Assembly (NCBI RefSeq): GCF_014189505.1
Contig: NZ_CP050301.1
Coordinates: 999,501-1,063,500 of the forward strand
DNA: 64,000 nucleotides
Reading direction: 5' to 3'
Origin: Phyllobacterium sp. 628
Lineage (GTDB): Bacteria > Pseudomonadota > Alphaproteobacteria > Rhizobiales > Rhizobiaceae
The notes below the pieces were generated by a model. It searched no databases, had not been told where the DNA came from, and saw nothing but the letters and a program-made list of their open reading frames with translations. This document shows positions 9,701-18,306 of the stretch, piece by piece (positions within the stretch are counted from its first letter, which is position 1; the number at the start of each line of letters is the position of its first letter). The position numbers and the translations under genes are program-made.

Positions 9701-11068
9701 ATGACCGTCTCAACCATGGCTTCGGAGAAGCCTAAGGACATCAGTCAATCTCTTTACCGGGCCATCTGGCGCTGGCATTTTTTCGCCGGCCTTCTGGTCA
9801 TCCCCTTTATGATCAATCTCGCCGTCACCGGCGGGCTGTACCTGTTTAAAAATCAGATCGATACGACTTTCTTTGCCTATCGCAATGTGGTTACACCCCA
9901 TTCGGAAACACTCGCACCTGCGCTCCTTGCCGACAGCGCCAAGGCTGCGGTGCCCGGTTCAACCGTGTTGCGCTACCGCGACCCGCCCGCAGCGGACCGG
10001 TCCGCCCGGGTGACCGTAGAAACCACTACAGGCAAAGTGCTGGTTTTTGTTGATCCCTATTCGGGCGCGGTGCTTGGCAAAGTTGCTGAAAAGGAGGAGT
10101 TCAACTGGGTCGTGCGCAAGATACACAGCCTCGTTTACTTCAATCTCTCGCTCGACTGGATCGTTGAGGCGGTGGGCGGTCTGGCGCTCATTCTTGTCAT
10201 TACCGGGTTTTATCTCTGGTGGCCGCGCAAACAGTCTGGCGGTGTTATGAGTGTGCGTGGCACACCCGATAAACGCATCTTCTGGCGCGATGTGCATGCG
10301 GTTACCGGTTCCATTGCCGGGGTGCTGATTTTCTTCCTCGCCATCACCGGCATGCCATGGTCATCCTATTGGGGCGACAAACTGCATACGATGCTGGATG
10401 ATTCCGGCCTTGGCTTCCCCGCTCAGGTCTGGAATGCAAAGCCGGTATCGCAGATACCTCTCAGCGAAGCGCTGACGGATGCAGGCTGGACGGTGGAGCA
10501 GTCTTCCGCACCTCTGTCTTCGGTTAAAGAGGAAGGTATCAAAGTTGCAACACTCAACGATGTTGTCGCCGCTTCGCAGGCAGCTGGCATGGTGCGGGGC
10601 TTCGAAGTGGCACTGCCGTCTGGTCCCGAAAGTGTCTACACGGCCGCTGTCTTTCCTGATGACATCGGTAAACAGCGCACTATTCATTACGACCGGTATA
10701 GCGGCCAGCCGCTGGCCGATATCAAGTTTGCTGATTATGGCCCCGCTGCCAAGGTCATCGAGTTCGGCATTGGCGTTCATATGGGACAATATTGGGGTGC
10801 CTTGAACAAGGCCATCATGCTGCTCACCTGCCTTGCCATCATCCTGGCGTCCGTTTCTGCCGTGATCATGTGGTGGAAGCGGCGCCCGTCCGGCCGTCTC
10901 GGTGTTCCGCCGATGCCATCGCAAAAAAGCGTCTTTGCGGCTTTGACCCTGATCATTCTCGGCTTCGGTGTTCTCTTCCCGCTCACCGGGTTTGCCATTC
11001 TGGCGATGCTGGTTCTCGATCAATTGATCCAGCTTGTTCCATCCCCTCTCAAACGCGTATTCTCGTAA
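9701..11068 (+). CDS. PepSY domain membrane protein
   Basis: A 455-residue inner-membrane protein of the PepSY-associated TM family (PiuB-like). Membrane segments are visible at about residues 30-50, 150-170, 205-225, 370-392 and 408-440, with periplasmic PepSY repeats between them (for example TTGKVLVFVDPYSGAVLG near residue 115 and HYDRYSGQPLADIKF near residue 335). The conserved RxWHFFAGL start and several membrane His residues suggest metal or haem-linked reductase activity, as proposed for iron/copper-associated members. The frame is open upstream to 9530; I chose ATG 9701 because the family begins just before the RAIWRWH motif. It lies 18 bases before the PCuAC gene. Confidence 0.85.
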   Translation: MTVSTMASEKPKDISQSLYRAIWRWHFFAGLLVIPFMINLAVTGGLYLFKNQIDTTFFAYRNVVTPHSETLAPALLADSAKAAVPGSTVLRYRDPPAADRSARVTVETTTGKVLVFVDPYSGAVLGKVAEKEEFNWVVRKIHSLVYFNLSLDWIVEAVGGLALILVITGFYLWWPRKQSGGVMSVRGTPDKRIFWRDVHAVTGSIAGVLIFFLAITGMPWSSYWGDKLHTMLDDSGLGFPAQVWNAKPVSQIPLSEALTDAGWTVEQSSAPLSSVKEEGIKVATLNDVVAASQAAGMVRGFEVALPSGPESVYTAAVFPDDIGKQRTIHYDRYSGQPLADIKFADYGPAAKVIEFGIGVHMGQYWGALNKAIMLLTCLAIILASVSAVIMWWKRRPSGRLGVPPMPSQKSVFAALTLIILGFGVLFPLTGFAILAMLVLDQLIQLVPSPLKRVFS

Positions 11069-11086
11069 AAAGAATTGGAGAAAACC

Positions 11087-11620
11087 ATGAACTACGTCCT
11101 CAAAACAGCTGCTCTTGCCCTGTTCGCTGCATCCTTCGCATTCTCTGCCCAGGCCCATGATCATTCCGCCATGAGCAAGGAAGATGCGACTGCAATGGAA
11201 GCCCGTGAAGCCAAGAGCCAGGTGAAAGCTGGCGATCTCGTTCTGGCTGGTGCCTATGCCCGTGCAACTTTGCCGGGTGCCAAGGTGGGTGGCGGCTATG
11301 TCTCGATTACCAATGGGGCCAGGGAAGCGGACCGTCTGCTCGGCGGCTCAAGCCCGGCTGCCGGCCGTGTCGAAGTGCATGAGATGAAGATGGAAGGTGA
11401 GGTCATGAAAATGCGCAAACTCGCCGACGGTGTTGAAATTCCTGCAGGCGGCATCGTTCGGCTTGCGCCTGGCGGCCTGCATCTGATGCTGATTGATATC
11501 AAGGCACCCTTGAAGGAAGGTGAGACCATACCGGTGACGCTGGAATTCCAGAAGGCAGGCAAGGTGAATATCAACCTCGCAGTTGAAGCCGCCAATGCAT
11601 CAATGGAGCACGGTAAATAA
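11087..11620 (+). CDS. Periplasmic copper chaperone PCu(A)C
   Basis: A 177-residue exported protein with a cleavable signal peptide (about residues 1-24, ending FSAQA) followed by a His/Met-rich stretch (HDHSAMS). The PCuAC fold shows the copper-binding pattern HEMKMEG-x-VMKM (about residue 105) and GGLHLMLIDIK (about residue 135). These proteins carry Cu(I) to the CuA site of cytochrome c oxidase, usually with a Sco partner, which is the next gene and overlaps by one base. ATG 11087 follows GGAG; an ATG four codons upstream would shorten the distance to the ribosome site. Confidence 0.9.
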   Translation: MNYVLKTAALALFAASFAFSAQAHDHSAMSKEDATAMEAREAKSQVKAGDLVLAGAYARATLPGAKVGGGYVSITNGAREADRLLGGSSPAAGRVEVHEMKMEGEVMKMRKLADGVEIPAGGIVRLAPGGLHLMLIDIKAPLKEGETIPVTLEFQKAGKVNINLAVEAANASMEHGK

Positions 11621-12210
11621 TGAACGTTCGCCGCGTCCGTATCGCACTGTGGTCGGTCATCGCCGTTCTGATGATCTTTCTGGCCTTCACCTATTACAGT
11701 GCCCGCAAGGGCAACGAGATAGCACCTGTCTCGCTGGGTGCGCCTTTTCAGCTGATCGACCAGAATGGTGCGCCGATCACCGAGGCAGCGTTCAAGGGTC
11801 ATCCCACCGCGCTGTTCTTCGGCTTCACCCATTGTCCGGAGGTTTGCCCGACAACATTGTTCGAAATGGCGGGCTGGCTGAAGGCGCTGGGCGATGAAGG
11901 CAAGGATCTGAAAGTTTTCTTCATTTCGGTCGATCCGGAACGGGATACGCCTGAAGTGATGAAAGGCTATACCGCTGCCTTCACCGATCGGATCACCGGC
12001 ATCACCGGCGATCCCAGGGAAATCGAGAAGCTGATCAAGGCCTGGAAAATCTATGCCCGCAAGGTGCCGACCGATAATGGTGACTACACCATGGATCATA
12101 CCGCATCGGTGATGCTGCTTGATCGGAATGCCAGTCTCAAAAGCACTATAGACTACAAGGAAACCACCGATGTGGCCCTGAAGAAGCTGCGGCTTCTCAT
12201 CGGCTCCTGA
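11620..12210 (+). CDS. SCO1/SenC family copper chaperone
   Basis: A 196-residue membrane-anchored thioredoxin-fold protein. One N-terminal membrane helix (about residues 8-28) is followed by the Sco domain, with the copper-binding CPEVC (about residue 75) and the distal histidine in MDHTASVML (about residue 165). Sco proteins help assemble the CuA centre of cytochrome oxidase. Its start shares one base with the stop of the PCuAC gene (TAATG). A strong hairpin follows the stop, so the operon ends here. Confidence 0.92.
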   Translation: MNVRRVRIALWSVIAVLMIFLAFTYYSARKGNEIAPVSLGAPFQLIDQNGAPITEAAFKGHPTALFFGFTHCPEVCPTTLFEMAGWLKALGDEGKDLKVFFISVDPERDTPEVMKGYTAAFTDRITGITGDPREIEKLIKAWKIYARKVPTDNGDYTMDHTASVMLLDRNASLKSTIDYKETTDVALKKLRLLIGS

Positions 12211-12228
12211 GGATTTTCCTCCAAAGCA

Positions 12229-12255
12229 GAATGAGACCGCTCGCTGGTCTCATTC
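12229..12255. terminator. Bidirectional terminator-like hairpin
   Basis: A perfect 10-bp stem, GAATGAGACC paired with GGTCTCATTC around a 7-base loop, lies between the convergent Sco and sigma factor genes and overlaps the last codons of the latter. The T-rich tail is weak on both sides. Confidence 0.65.
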
Positions 12256-13143
12256 CTTTCTGCCGGATCCTTTCTTGAGTATCACCAGATCAAGCGCGTT
12301 GAGACGGGAAGTGTCGGCAACAGCTTCAATACCCGTAATTCTGTCCCCTGCAATCGTCAGGTTCAGGACCACATGCAACCTGCCCTGAACCTTGACGGCG
12401 AGGCCAAGCGCGCCATCGATAAGCGCCGGCACTGCACCCTGCGCCCGCCCCTTGAACGTATTGGCCACGGCTTCCGCGCCGCGAATTTCTGCCAGCGATC
12501 CAAGCTGTACCGCTGCATTGTCCGCGCGGAACACCACATCCGGGTCAAGCACGGCCAAAAGCGCGTTGAAGTCGCCGCCGCGCGATGCGGCCAGAAATGC
12601 ATTCACGATCTCGCGCTGACGGGCAAGACTGCGAGCTGGAATGGTATCGGTGCCTTGCACTCGCCGCCGTGCCCGGCTGGCCAGCTGCCTTGCCGCTTCC
12701 GGTGTGCGGTCGACAATGGGCGCGATCTCGTCAAAAGAAATACCGAACATGTCATGCAGCACGAAAGCCAGCCGCTCCGCCGGTGCCAGCCGCTCAAGCA
12801 CCACCAGCAAGGCAACACCGACTGAGTCGGTCATCAGAATGTCCTGTTCGGGATCACCGCCGGTTTCGGGGGTCACCGCGGGTTCCGGCGTATCGGGGCC
12901 GAGCTGGTCTTCGCGCCGTGATTTACGGGCGCGCAGCATGTCGAGGCACACACGCGACACCACGGTGGTCAGCCAGCCGCTCAAATTGCCGACATCGCCA
13001 ATATCCGTACGGTTCAAACGCAGCCACACTTCCTGCACCGCATCTTCAGCCTCGGTCATTGAGCCCAGCATCCGGTAAGCCACCCGCCGCAAATGGTTGC
13101 GGTTGGTCTCGAATTGCCCGGTCAGAATTTTTTTCGCATCCAT
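12250..13143 (-). CDS. ECF41-type RNA polymerase sigma factor
   Basis: A 297-residue extracytoplasmic-function sigma factor. Region 2 (about residues 8-75, with MLGSMTEAEDAVQEVWLRL) and region 4 (about 115-170, with AFVLHDMFGISFDEIAPI) are followed by a C-terminal extension of about 110 residues resembling a SnoaL-like fold (DPDVVFRADN-x-GA pattern). That extension, and the divergent carboxymuconolactone decarboxylase-like gene, are hallmarks of the ECF41 group, in which the C-terminal domain replaces an anti-sigma factor. The leader holds a perfect ECF41-type promoter on its own strand, so it is probably autoregulated. The signal it senses is not evident. Confidence 0.92.
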   Translation of the reverse strand: MDAKKILTGQFETNRNHLRRVAYRMLGSMTEAEDAVQEVWLRLNRTDIGDVGNLSGWLTTVVSRVCLDMLRARKSRREDQLGPDTPEPAVTPETGGDPEQDILMTDSVGVALLVVLERLAPAERLAFVLHDMFGISFDEIAPIVDRTPEAARQLASRARRRVQGTDTIPARSLARQREIVNAFLAASRGGDFNALLAVLDPDVVFRADNAAVQLGSLAEIRGAEAVANTFKGRAQGAVPALIDGALGLAVKVQGRLHVVLNLTIAGDRITGIEAVADTSRLNALDLVILKKGSGRKE

Positions 13144-13144
13144 C

Positions 13145-13171
13145 TGTCACGTTTTCCCATGCTGTTTCGTC
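13145..13171 (+). promoter_or_regulatory. ECF41-type promoter toward the 13292 gene
   Basis: TGTCACG (13145-13151), then 16 bases, then CGTC (13168-13171). This matches the published ECF41 consensus TGTCACA-N15/16-CGTC except for the last base of the -35 element. It points right, toward the carboxymuconolactone decarboxylase-like gene, with a predicted leader of about 110 bases. Confidence 0.75.
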
Positions 13172-13179
13172 AACACACT

Positions 13180-13206
13180 GACGAAGCAATTCCGGCCGAT
13201 GTGACA
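13180..13206 (-). promoter_or_regulatory. ECF41-type promoter toward the sigma factor gene
   Basis: On the minus strand, TGTCACA (13206-13200), then exactly 16 bases, then CGTC (13183-13180): a perfect match to the ECF41 consensus. It points left, into the sigma factor gene that starts at 13143, and faces the plus-strand promoter with only 8 bases between the two -10 elements. Confidence 0.8.
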
Positions 13207-13291
13207 AACAATCCGGACCGGCGAACCGTCAAGGTCGAAACCCCGGACAATCTATGATCCGGATCATTAAAGAATTGGAAGGATAAAGATT

Positions 13292-13750
13292 ATGCAAGCA
13301 CGTATGAGCAACCCGGCAATGATCAACCCCGAAGCCATGAAAGCCTTGCAGGCGCTGGCCGCATCCACCGGCAATACCGAGTTTCCGAAAGGCTTGCTTG
13401 ACCTCGTGCATCTGCGCGCCAGTCAGATCAACGGCTGCAGTGTCTGCGTTGATATGCACCCGCGTCTTGCCCGCAAGGCAGGTGAAACGGATGAACGGCT
13501 TTTTGCCGTATCGGTATGGCGCGATACGCCTTATTTCAGCGATGCCGAACGTTCCGTACTGGCGCTGACTGAAGCCGTCACCCGCGTGGCTGATCGTGCT
13601 GACCCGGTGCCGGACGATGTCTGGAACGAAGCCACCAAGCATTTTGACGAGAAGCAGCTGGGAGATCTGGTTCTGGCCATCGCCAACGTCAACATCTGGA
13701 ACCGCCTCAACATCGCCACCCGGCAGGTTCCCGGCGTGTGGAAAGTCTGA
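13292..13750 (+). CDS. Carboxymuconolactone decarboxylase family (AhpD-like) protein
   Basis: A 152-residue protein with the AhpD/CMD core. The motif NGCSVCVDMHPRLARKAGE (about residue 48) carries the CxxC pair and the following histidine typical of alkylhydroperoxidase-like members. No signal peptide is seen. The N-terminal region (residues 1-30) and the WN-x-NLNIATRQVPG-like ending are normal for the family. It starts after an AAGGA ribosome site, is divergent from the ECF41 sigma factor and carries an ECF41 promoter, the classic target arrangement. A role against oxidants is inferred from CxxC members of the family. Confidence 0.9.
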   Translation: MQARMSNPAMINPEAMKALQALAASTGNTEFPKGLLDLVHLRASQINGCSVCVDMHPRLARKAGETDERLFAVSVWRDTPYFSDAERSVLALTEAVTRVADRADPVPDDVWNEATKHFDEKQLGDLVLAIANVNIWNRLNIATRQVPGVWKV

Positions 13751-13769
13751 TCCTTATCCAAGGAAAACT

Positions 13770-13804
13770 CTGCAAACCGCCTCGTTCAACGGGGCGTTTT
13801 GCAG
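13770..13804 (+). terminator. Rho-independent terminator
   Basis: Two 17-base arms (13770-13786 and 13788-13804, CTGCAAACCGCC... against ...GGCGTTTTGCAG) pair with two G-T wobbles and a very short loop; a TTTT run is inside the distal arm. It lies 20 bases after the stop of the CMD-like gene. Confidence 0.6.
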
Positions 13805-13885
13805 CGGAAGTTACGCTTTGCCCCATTGGCGTTTTTGTTCAACTGCACTAAGTGAAGCTGCAGGGAATAAAAGGAATAATATGCA

Positions 13886-15107
13886 ATGGCAGGCGTGACC
13901 AAGGAACAGGTTCTCGATCAGCTGAAAACAGTGACTGGTCCTGATTTCAACAGCAACATTGTCGATCTGGGTCTTGTCTCGGATATTTTCATTGCTGACA
14001 ACAAGGTGTTCTTTTCCATCACCGTTCCGGCGGCGCGGGCACAGGAGCTTGATCCGCTGCGTGCCGCAGCTGAACGTGTTGTCAAGAACATGCCGGGTGT
14101 CGCCGGTGCGATCGTTGCGTTGACTGCCGAGAAAAAGGGCGGACCAACAAGTGATGATGCGGTGCCGCGTCCGGCCCCGACAGCTCCTGTCAGGCCAGCC
14201 CAGCGTCCGGCGCCGGCTGGTGCAGTGCCGCCACCGCGTGTAGCAGCGCAACCAGCAGCCCCCCCATCAGCATGGCCATGCCGCCGCACCGGTAAAATCC
14301 GGTGTTCCCGGCGTTGGAGCCATCATTGCCGTTGCCTCGGGCAAGGGCGGTGTCGGAAAGTCAACCACAGCGGTCAATCTGGCGCTCGGCCTGCAGGCGA
14401 ACGGCCACCGCGTTGGTATTCTCGATGCGGATATTTACGGACCTTCGATGCCGCGGTTGTTGCATCTCTCCGGCCGTCCGGAAGTGGTGTCGGGCCGCGT
14501 GCTCAAGCCGATGGAAGGCTACGGCCTGAAAGTCATGTCGATCGGTTTTCTGGTTGATGAGGAAACCCCGATGATCTGGCGTGGCCCGATGGTCATGTCG
14601 GCACTGACGCAGATGTTGCGCGAGGTGCAGTGGGGCGATCTGGATGTGCTCGTGGTCGACATGCCGCCCGGCACCGGCGACGCTCAGCTGACCATGGCGC
14701 AGCAGGTGCCGCTTGCCGGTGCTGTCATCGTCTCGACGCCGCAGGATCTGGCGCTCATCGATGCGCGCAAGGGTCTCAACATGTTCAAGAAGGTTGATGT
14801 ACCCTTGCTCGGCATTGTCGAGAACATGAGCTATTTCATCGCGCCGGATACAGGCAACCGCTACGATATTTTCGGTCATGGTGGCGCGCGTGCCGAAGCC
14901 GAAAGATTGGGTGTTCCCTTCCTCGGCGAAGTACCGCTGGTGATGGAAATCCGCGAAATGTCCGACGCGGGTACGCCTGTTGTCATCAGCAATCCCGATG
15001 GTCCGCAGGCGAAAGTCTATCGCGATATTGCCGCCAAGGTCTGGGATCAGCTGCAGGCGGCCAAGGCCAATCCGGGGCGCGCTGCCCCGGCGATCGTGTT
15101 TGACTGA
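13886..15107 (+). CDS. mrp: Mrp/ApbC iron-sulfur carrier ATPase (frameshifted in C7 run)
   Basis: Mrp/ApbC/NBP35-type P-loop ATPase that carries Fe-S clusters. An N-terminal MIP18/DUF59 domain (residues 1-80) and a Pro/Ala linker (about 95-135) precede the ATPase, with Walker A SGKGGVGKST, DADIYGPSMPRLL and VVDMPPGTGDAQLT. As written the frame breaks at a run of seven C (14259-14265). With six C the linker continues PAAPHQHGHAAAP and the protein is an intact 406 residues. The usual C-terminal CxxC is replaced by YFIAPDTG, as is common in this bacterial group. Mrp is conserved housekeeping, so an extra C from sequencing is the simplest explanation. A terminator follows. Confidence 0.85.
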
Positions 15108-15130
15108 TCGCTGGTTCCCGTGTTTCCAAC

Positions 15131-15161
15131 AACGCCGCTGCCGGAACAAAGCAGCGGCGTT
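15131..15161 (+). terminator. Rho-independent terminator after mrp
   Basis: An 11-bp stem, AACGCCGCTGC with GCAGCGGCGTT around a 9-base loop, is followed by TTGTATTTTT. It lies 23 bases after the mrp stop. Confidence 0.88.
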
Positions 15162-15269
15162 TTGTATTTTTGGCGCACAGATTTCAAAGGCTCATAGCCC
15201 GGATTTCTTGCCGCCGTTCTCCCGTTTCTACGCGTCTGGTCAACCATTTTGCAATCATGCCGCGAGGAT

Positions 15270-15304
15270 AATTATACTTAAGTCTCATAGACTTAAGTAT
15301 AATT
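15270..15304. repeat. 16-bp perfect inverted repeat
   Basis: AATTATACTTAAGTCT (15270-15285), a CAT loop, and its exact complement AGACTTAAGTATAATT (15289-15304). Its right arm contains most of the 20-bp element shared with the S10 genes. It could be an operator dyad or an RNA hairpin. Confidence 0.8.
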
Positions 15305-15310
15305 GACGGG
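15291..15310 (+). promoter_or_regulatory. Shared AATTGAC element, GH92 copy
   Basis: ACTTAAGTATAATTGACGGG. Aligned without gaps to 15291-15310, the elements at 23336-23317 (minus), 32175-32194, 40604-40623 and 47184-47203 share ACT at the start and AATTGAC at positions 11-17. TTGAC could be a -35 hexamer, but no consistent -10 follows at 16-18 bases. It lies 219 bases before the GH92 start codon, farther than the other copies. Confidence 0.5.
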
Positions 15311-15529
15311 TTTTATGTGGGCTAATACACCTCTGAGTTGAGAGGGCCCTTTGCAGACAACTGCATTTTAGATTGGCCGAACTGTCCTGGGAGGGGCGTT
15401 TGGCTTTCACCGGAATATTTTAAATTGAGATTTGTTCGGCGCACGAGAGTAAGTGATTTCTCATGTTTGCGTGGTGTTTCGCATCAGCCAAAATTCAATC
15501 GATTTAAAAGGTAGTTTTGGGAGGATACA

Positions 15530-18193
15530 TTGTTAAAACGTTCTTTGCTGCTTGTTTCAGTTTTCGCTTTGGCTTCGGCGTTGACCGCGTGCGACCGCGA
15601 CAATACCGCCGGTAAAAACAAACCGTCCGGAGATACCACCGGTACGTTTCAGACGCCGGAAGATGTCGCTGGTGGCACAACGCCAGTTGTGACGCCCGAT
15701 GACAAGGGGCCTGTCGTCAACATACCGGATACCAAACCCAAACCTGCGCCACGTGTCGATCTGGCGCTGACGCAATATGTCAATCCATTCATTGGCACCA
15801 CCTTCAGCGATGTCGGCGGGACGTTCTCCGGTGACAACAATCCGGGTGCCCAGACTCCCTTCGGCATGGTGAGCTTTGGTCCGGACACGAGGGGAAGCGG
15901 TGGCGGATACGGCTTTGGCTCGGGGGGCTATCACTACGATGACACGGCCATCCAGTTTTTCAGCATGACGCACCTGAATGGTCCCGGCTGCCGCAGTCAG
16001 GGCGCCGTTGCGATGCTGCCGACGGACAATGTCGAGCAAATTTCTGCCGCCAACAGTGGCAAGAACATCATTATGTCCAGCGGCAACAGTTTTGATCACA
16101 AGAATGAGGCAGCTGAACCAGGCTATTACAAGGTCAAATTTAATAGCGGCATTCTCAGCGAGATGACGGCAACAACGCGTTCCGGCATGGCGCGCTTCAC
16201 CTATAGTGACAGTGCCAAAGCTATTCTCGTCATCGATCCAACCCGCAACAATACTCAAAAAAGCGGGATGTCCCCCAATCTCGTCGAGATCGTGCTGGGC
16301 GCTGATGGCCAGTCAATCTCCGGTCATACTGTCGTTGGCCCTTTCTGCGGTGCGCAGTGGTATCAACCGGTCTATTTTCATGCGCAGTTCGACAAGAAGA
16401 TCAAACGCGAGACGTCGCCGGTGACCAACGGCGTAGCCATTCTTCACTTTGATCTGACCGATGCGGACAAGGTTGTTCAGATCAAGGTTGGTATCTCCTC
16501 GGTCAGTGTCGCCAATGCCAAGCAGAATCTCGATACTGAGAACAAGGACTGGGCCTTCGATACGGTCAAGGCCAATTCTGCCAAGAATTGGAACAGCCGT
16601 TTGAACACGATCCAGATCGGTCTGGCTGACCCCGTCAAAATGGCCGCAGCGAAACTGACAGCCGATCAGGCGGCAGCAGCCGACACCAATCTGAGAAAGT
16701 TCTACAGTGCCTTCTATCGTGTGTTCAGCGGCCCCACCGTCTATAGCGATGTGAATGGCGATTATCGCAGCATGAAACAAACCGATCTGAAGCAGCCCGG
16801 GGATATCGTGCCCGAGCGCGCCACGGAAAATGTTGCCAATTATCCGTTCAAGGTCGATGGCAAGGACGCCACCTACAAGACGCATTATTCCGGTTATTCC
16901 ATGTGGGATACGTATCGCTCGCAGGCCCAGATGGTGGCGCTGATCGCACCCGAGGAAGCCAGTGACATGATGCAGTCGCTTGTTGCCGATGCCCAGCAAT
17001 GCGGTGCATTCCCCCATTGGGTGGATGGCAGCGAAGATACGACACCAATGGAAGGCGATCATGCCCCAAATGTTGTCGCCGGTTCCTATGTGTTTGGTGC
17101 GAAGAAATTCGACCTTGAGAACGCTCGCAAATTTATGAAGCAATCAGTCTTTGACCCGAACAGCGCCTGTAATGACAAATCGAGTTCCGGCGGTGCATTG
17201 GCAGTTTACCGTAAAAAGGGATACGTGCCGAGCAGTGGATCCGGCCACTCTTCATCCGGCACAATTGAACGGATGATGACAGACCGGTCTGTTGCAGCAT
17301 TCCTTGCTGCGTTGCCATCAACAGCCGGCGCTGATAAGGCAGATATTGAAACCCTTGTCGCCGGTGCGAAAAACTGGACGAATATATTTGACGACACGAC
17401 CAAAACTTTGCGGGCAAAGGACGCGTCCGGTGCCATGGTTGGCGGCAGTTTTCATGAATCCACCGAAGAGAATTACATTTGGACCTTCGCCTATGACTGG
17501 ACGTCGCTGATCAGCAAGCTTGGCGGTAAAGCCAAAGCCATTGATCGGCTGAACAATCTGGTTTCTTTCGACACCGGCAAACCGTTCGAAGGCAAAGAGC
17601 CGACCGGCGCCCAGCTTGATGGTCAAGCGGAGGGCGGCTATCCAGAGAACTCGCACAAACTATATATCGGCAACGAACCAGCCTTTCAGGCGCCCTGGGC
17701 TTACAATTGGGCCGGGGGTGCAAAATATACCCAATACATCCTGCCGATCATCATGAACAACACGTTCCTGACAACGCCCGGTGGTTTGCCCGGCAATGAC
17801 GATATGGGTGCAACATCGAGCTGGTATGTCTGGTCGGCGCTTGGGCTGTTTCCTGTGATACCATCAACACCCGGTCTTGCAGTCGCCACGCCGCAATTCT
17901 CCGATATCACCCTCTGGTTTGCCGATGGCAACAAGCTCCACATTACCACTGACAAAGAGGCGATGCTGGCCAAAGCACCCTATATCAAGGAGATGAAGCT
18001 GGGCGGCACAGTCTATCAGGGAACGTGGCTGCCTCTCGACAAGATCGCCAAGGGTGGTGAGATAAGGTTCACGCTTTCGGACAAGCCGACCGATTGGGGC
18101 TCGGGTGACGATCTTACTCCGCCATCCGGACCGGACGCCGATTATACCAAGGCCACCGCCAAGCCGTTGCCGGGCGTGCAAATGATCCAATAG
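15530..18193 (+). CDS. GH92 alpha-mannosidase-like lipoprotein 1
   Basis: An 887-residue lipoprotein with TTG start after GGGAGG. The signal ends in the lipobox LTAC (Cys about residue 21), then an Asp-rich linker with a TGTFQTP tag and Pro-rich spacer to about residue 75. The rest is a GH92 enzyme (calcium-dependent exo-alpha-mannosidase family): YVNPFIGT start, PFGMVSFGPDT, SMWDTYRS in the catalytic (alpha/alpha)6 domain, IGNEPAF, and LPGNDDMGATSSW near residue 760. GH92 enzymes trim mannose from N-glycans or mannans. It is probably attached to a membrane facing outward. A hairpin separates it from GH92-2. Substrate specificity cannot be read from sequence. Confidence 0.92.
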   Translation: MLKRSLLLVSVFALASALTACDRDNTAGKNKPSGDTTGTFQTPEDVAGGTTPVVTPDDKGPVVNIPDTKPKPAPRVDLALTQYVNPFIGTTFSDVGGTFSGDNNPGAQTPFGMVSFGPDTRGSGGGYGFGSGGYHYDDTAIQFFSMTHLNGPGCRSQGAVAMLPTDNVEQISAANSGKNIIMSSGNSFDHKNEAAEPGYYKVKFNSGILSEMTATTRSGMARFTYSDSAKAILVIDPTRNNTQKSGMSPNLVEIVLGADGQSISGHTVVGPFCGAQWYQPVYFHAQFDKKIKRETSPVTNGVAILHFDLTDADKVVQIKVGISSVSVANAKQNLDTENKDWAFDTVKANSAKNWNSRLNTIQIGLADPVKMAAAKLTADQAAAADTNLRKFYSAFYRVFSGPTVYSDVNGDYRSMKQTDLKQPGDIVPERATENVANYPFKVDGKDATYKTHYSGYSMWDTYRSQAQMVALIAPEEASDMMQSLVADAQQCGAFPHWVDGSEDTTPMEGDHAPNVVAGSYVFGAKKFDLENARKFMKQSVFDPNSACNDKSSSGGALAVYRKKGYVPSSGSGHSSSGTIERMMTDRSVAAFLAALPSTAGADKADIETLVAGAKNWTNIFDDTTKTLRAKDASGAMVGGSFHESTEENYIWTFAYDWTSLISKLGGKAKAIDRLNNLVSFDTGKPFEGKEPTGAQLDGQAEGGYPENSHKLYIGNEPAFQAPWAYNWAGGAKYTQYILPIIMNNTFLTTPGGLPGNDDMGATSSWYVWSALGLFPVIPSTPGLAVATPQFSDITLWFADGNKLHITTDKEAMLAKAPYIKEMKLGGTVYQGTWLPLDKIAKGGEIRFTLSDKPTDWGSGDDLTPPSGPDADYTKATAKPLPGVQMIQ

Positions 18194-18200
18194 CAAAGAT

Positions 18201-18221
18201 AGGGCCGTCCATGACGGCCCT
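18201..18221 (+). terminator. Terminator between the two GH92 genes
   Basis: A 9-bp stem, AGGGCCGTC with GACGGCCCT around a 3-base loop, is followed by TTATTACTTT. It should end or attenuate transcription before GH92-2, whose start is 86 bases downstream. Confidence 0.8.
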
Positions 18222-18306
18222 TTATTACTTTCCGTTGCGTATTCGGACGGACCACCGGCCCTGAAGTGCCGGTAATTTTTCAACCATTGATAGGGAGGAA
18301 ACTGTT

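Larger units (their letters stand above)
15162..15529. other. Non-coding leader region before the GH92 genes
   Basis: No gene is supported here. The stretch holds the 35-base palindrome at 15270-15304, the shared element at 15291-15310, and about 200 AT-rich bases before the ribosome site GGGAGG (15519-15524) of the first GH92 gene. A long untranslated leader is likely if transcription starts near the shared element. Confidence 0.6.
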
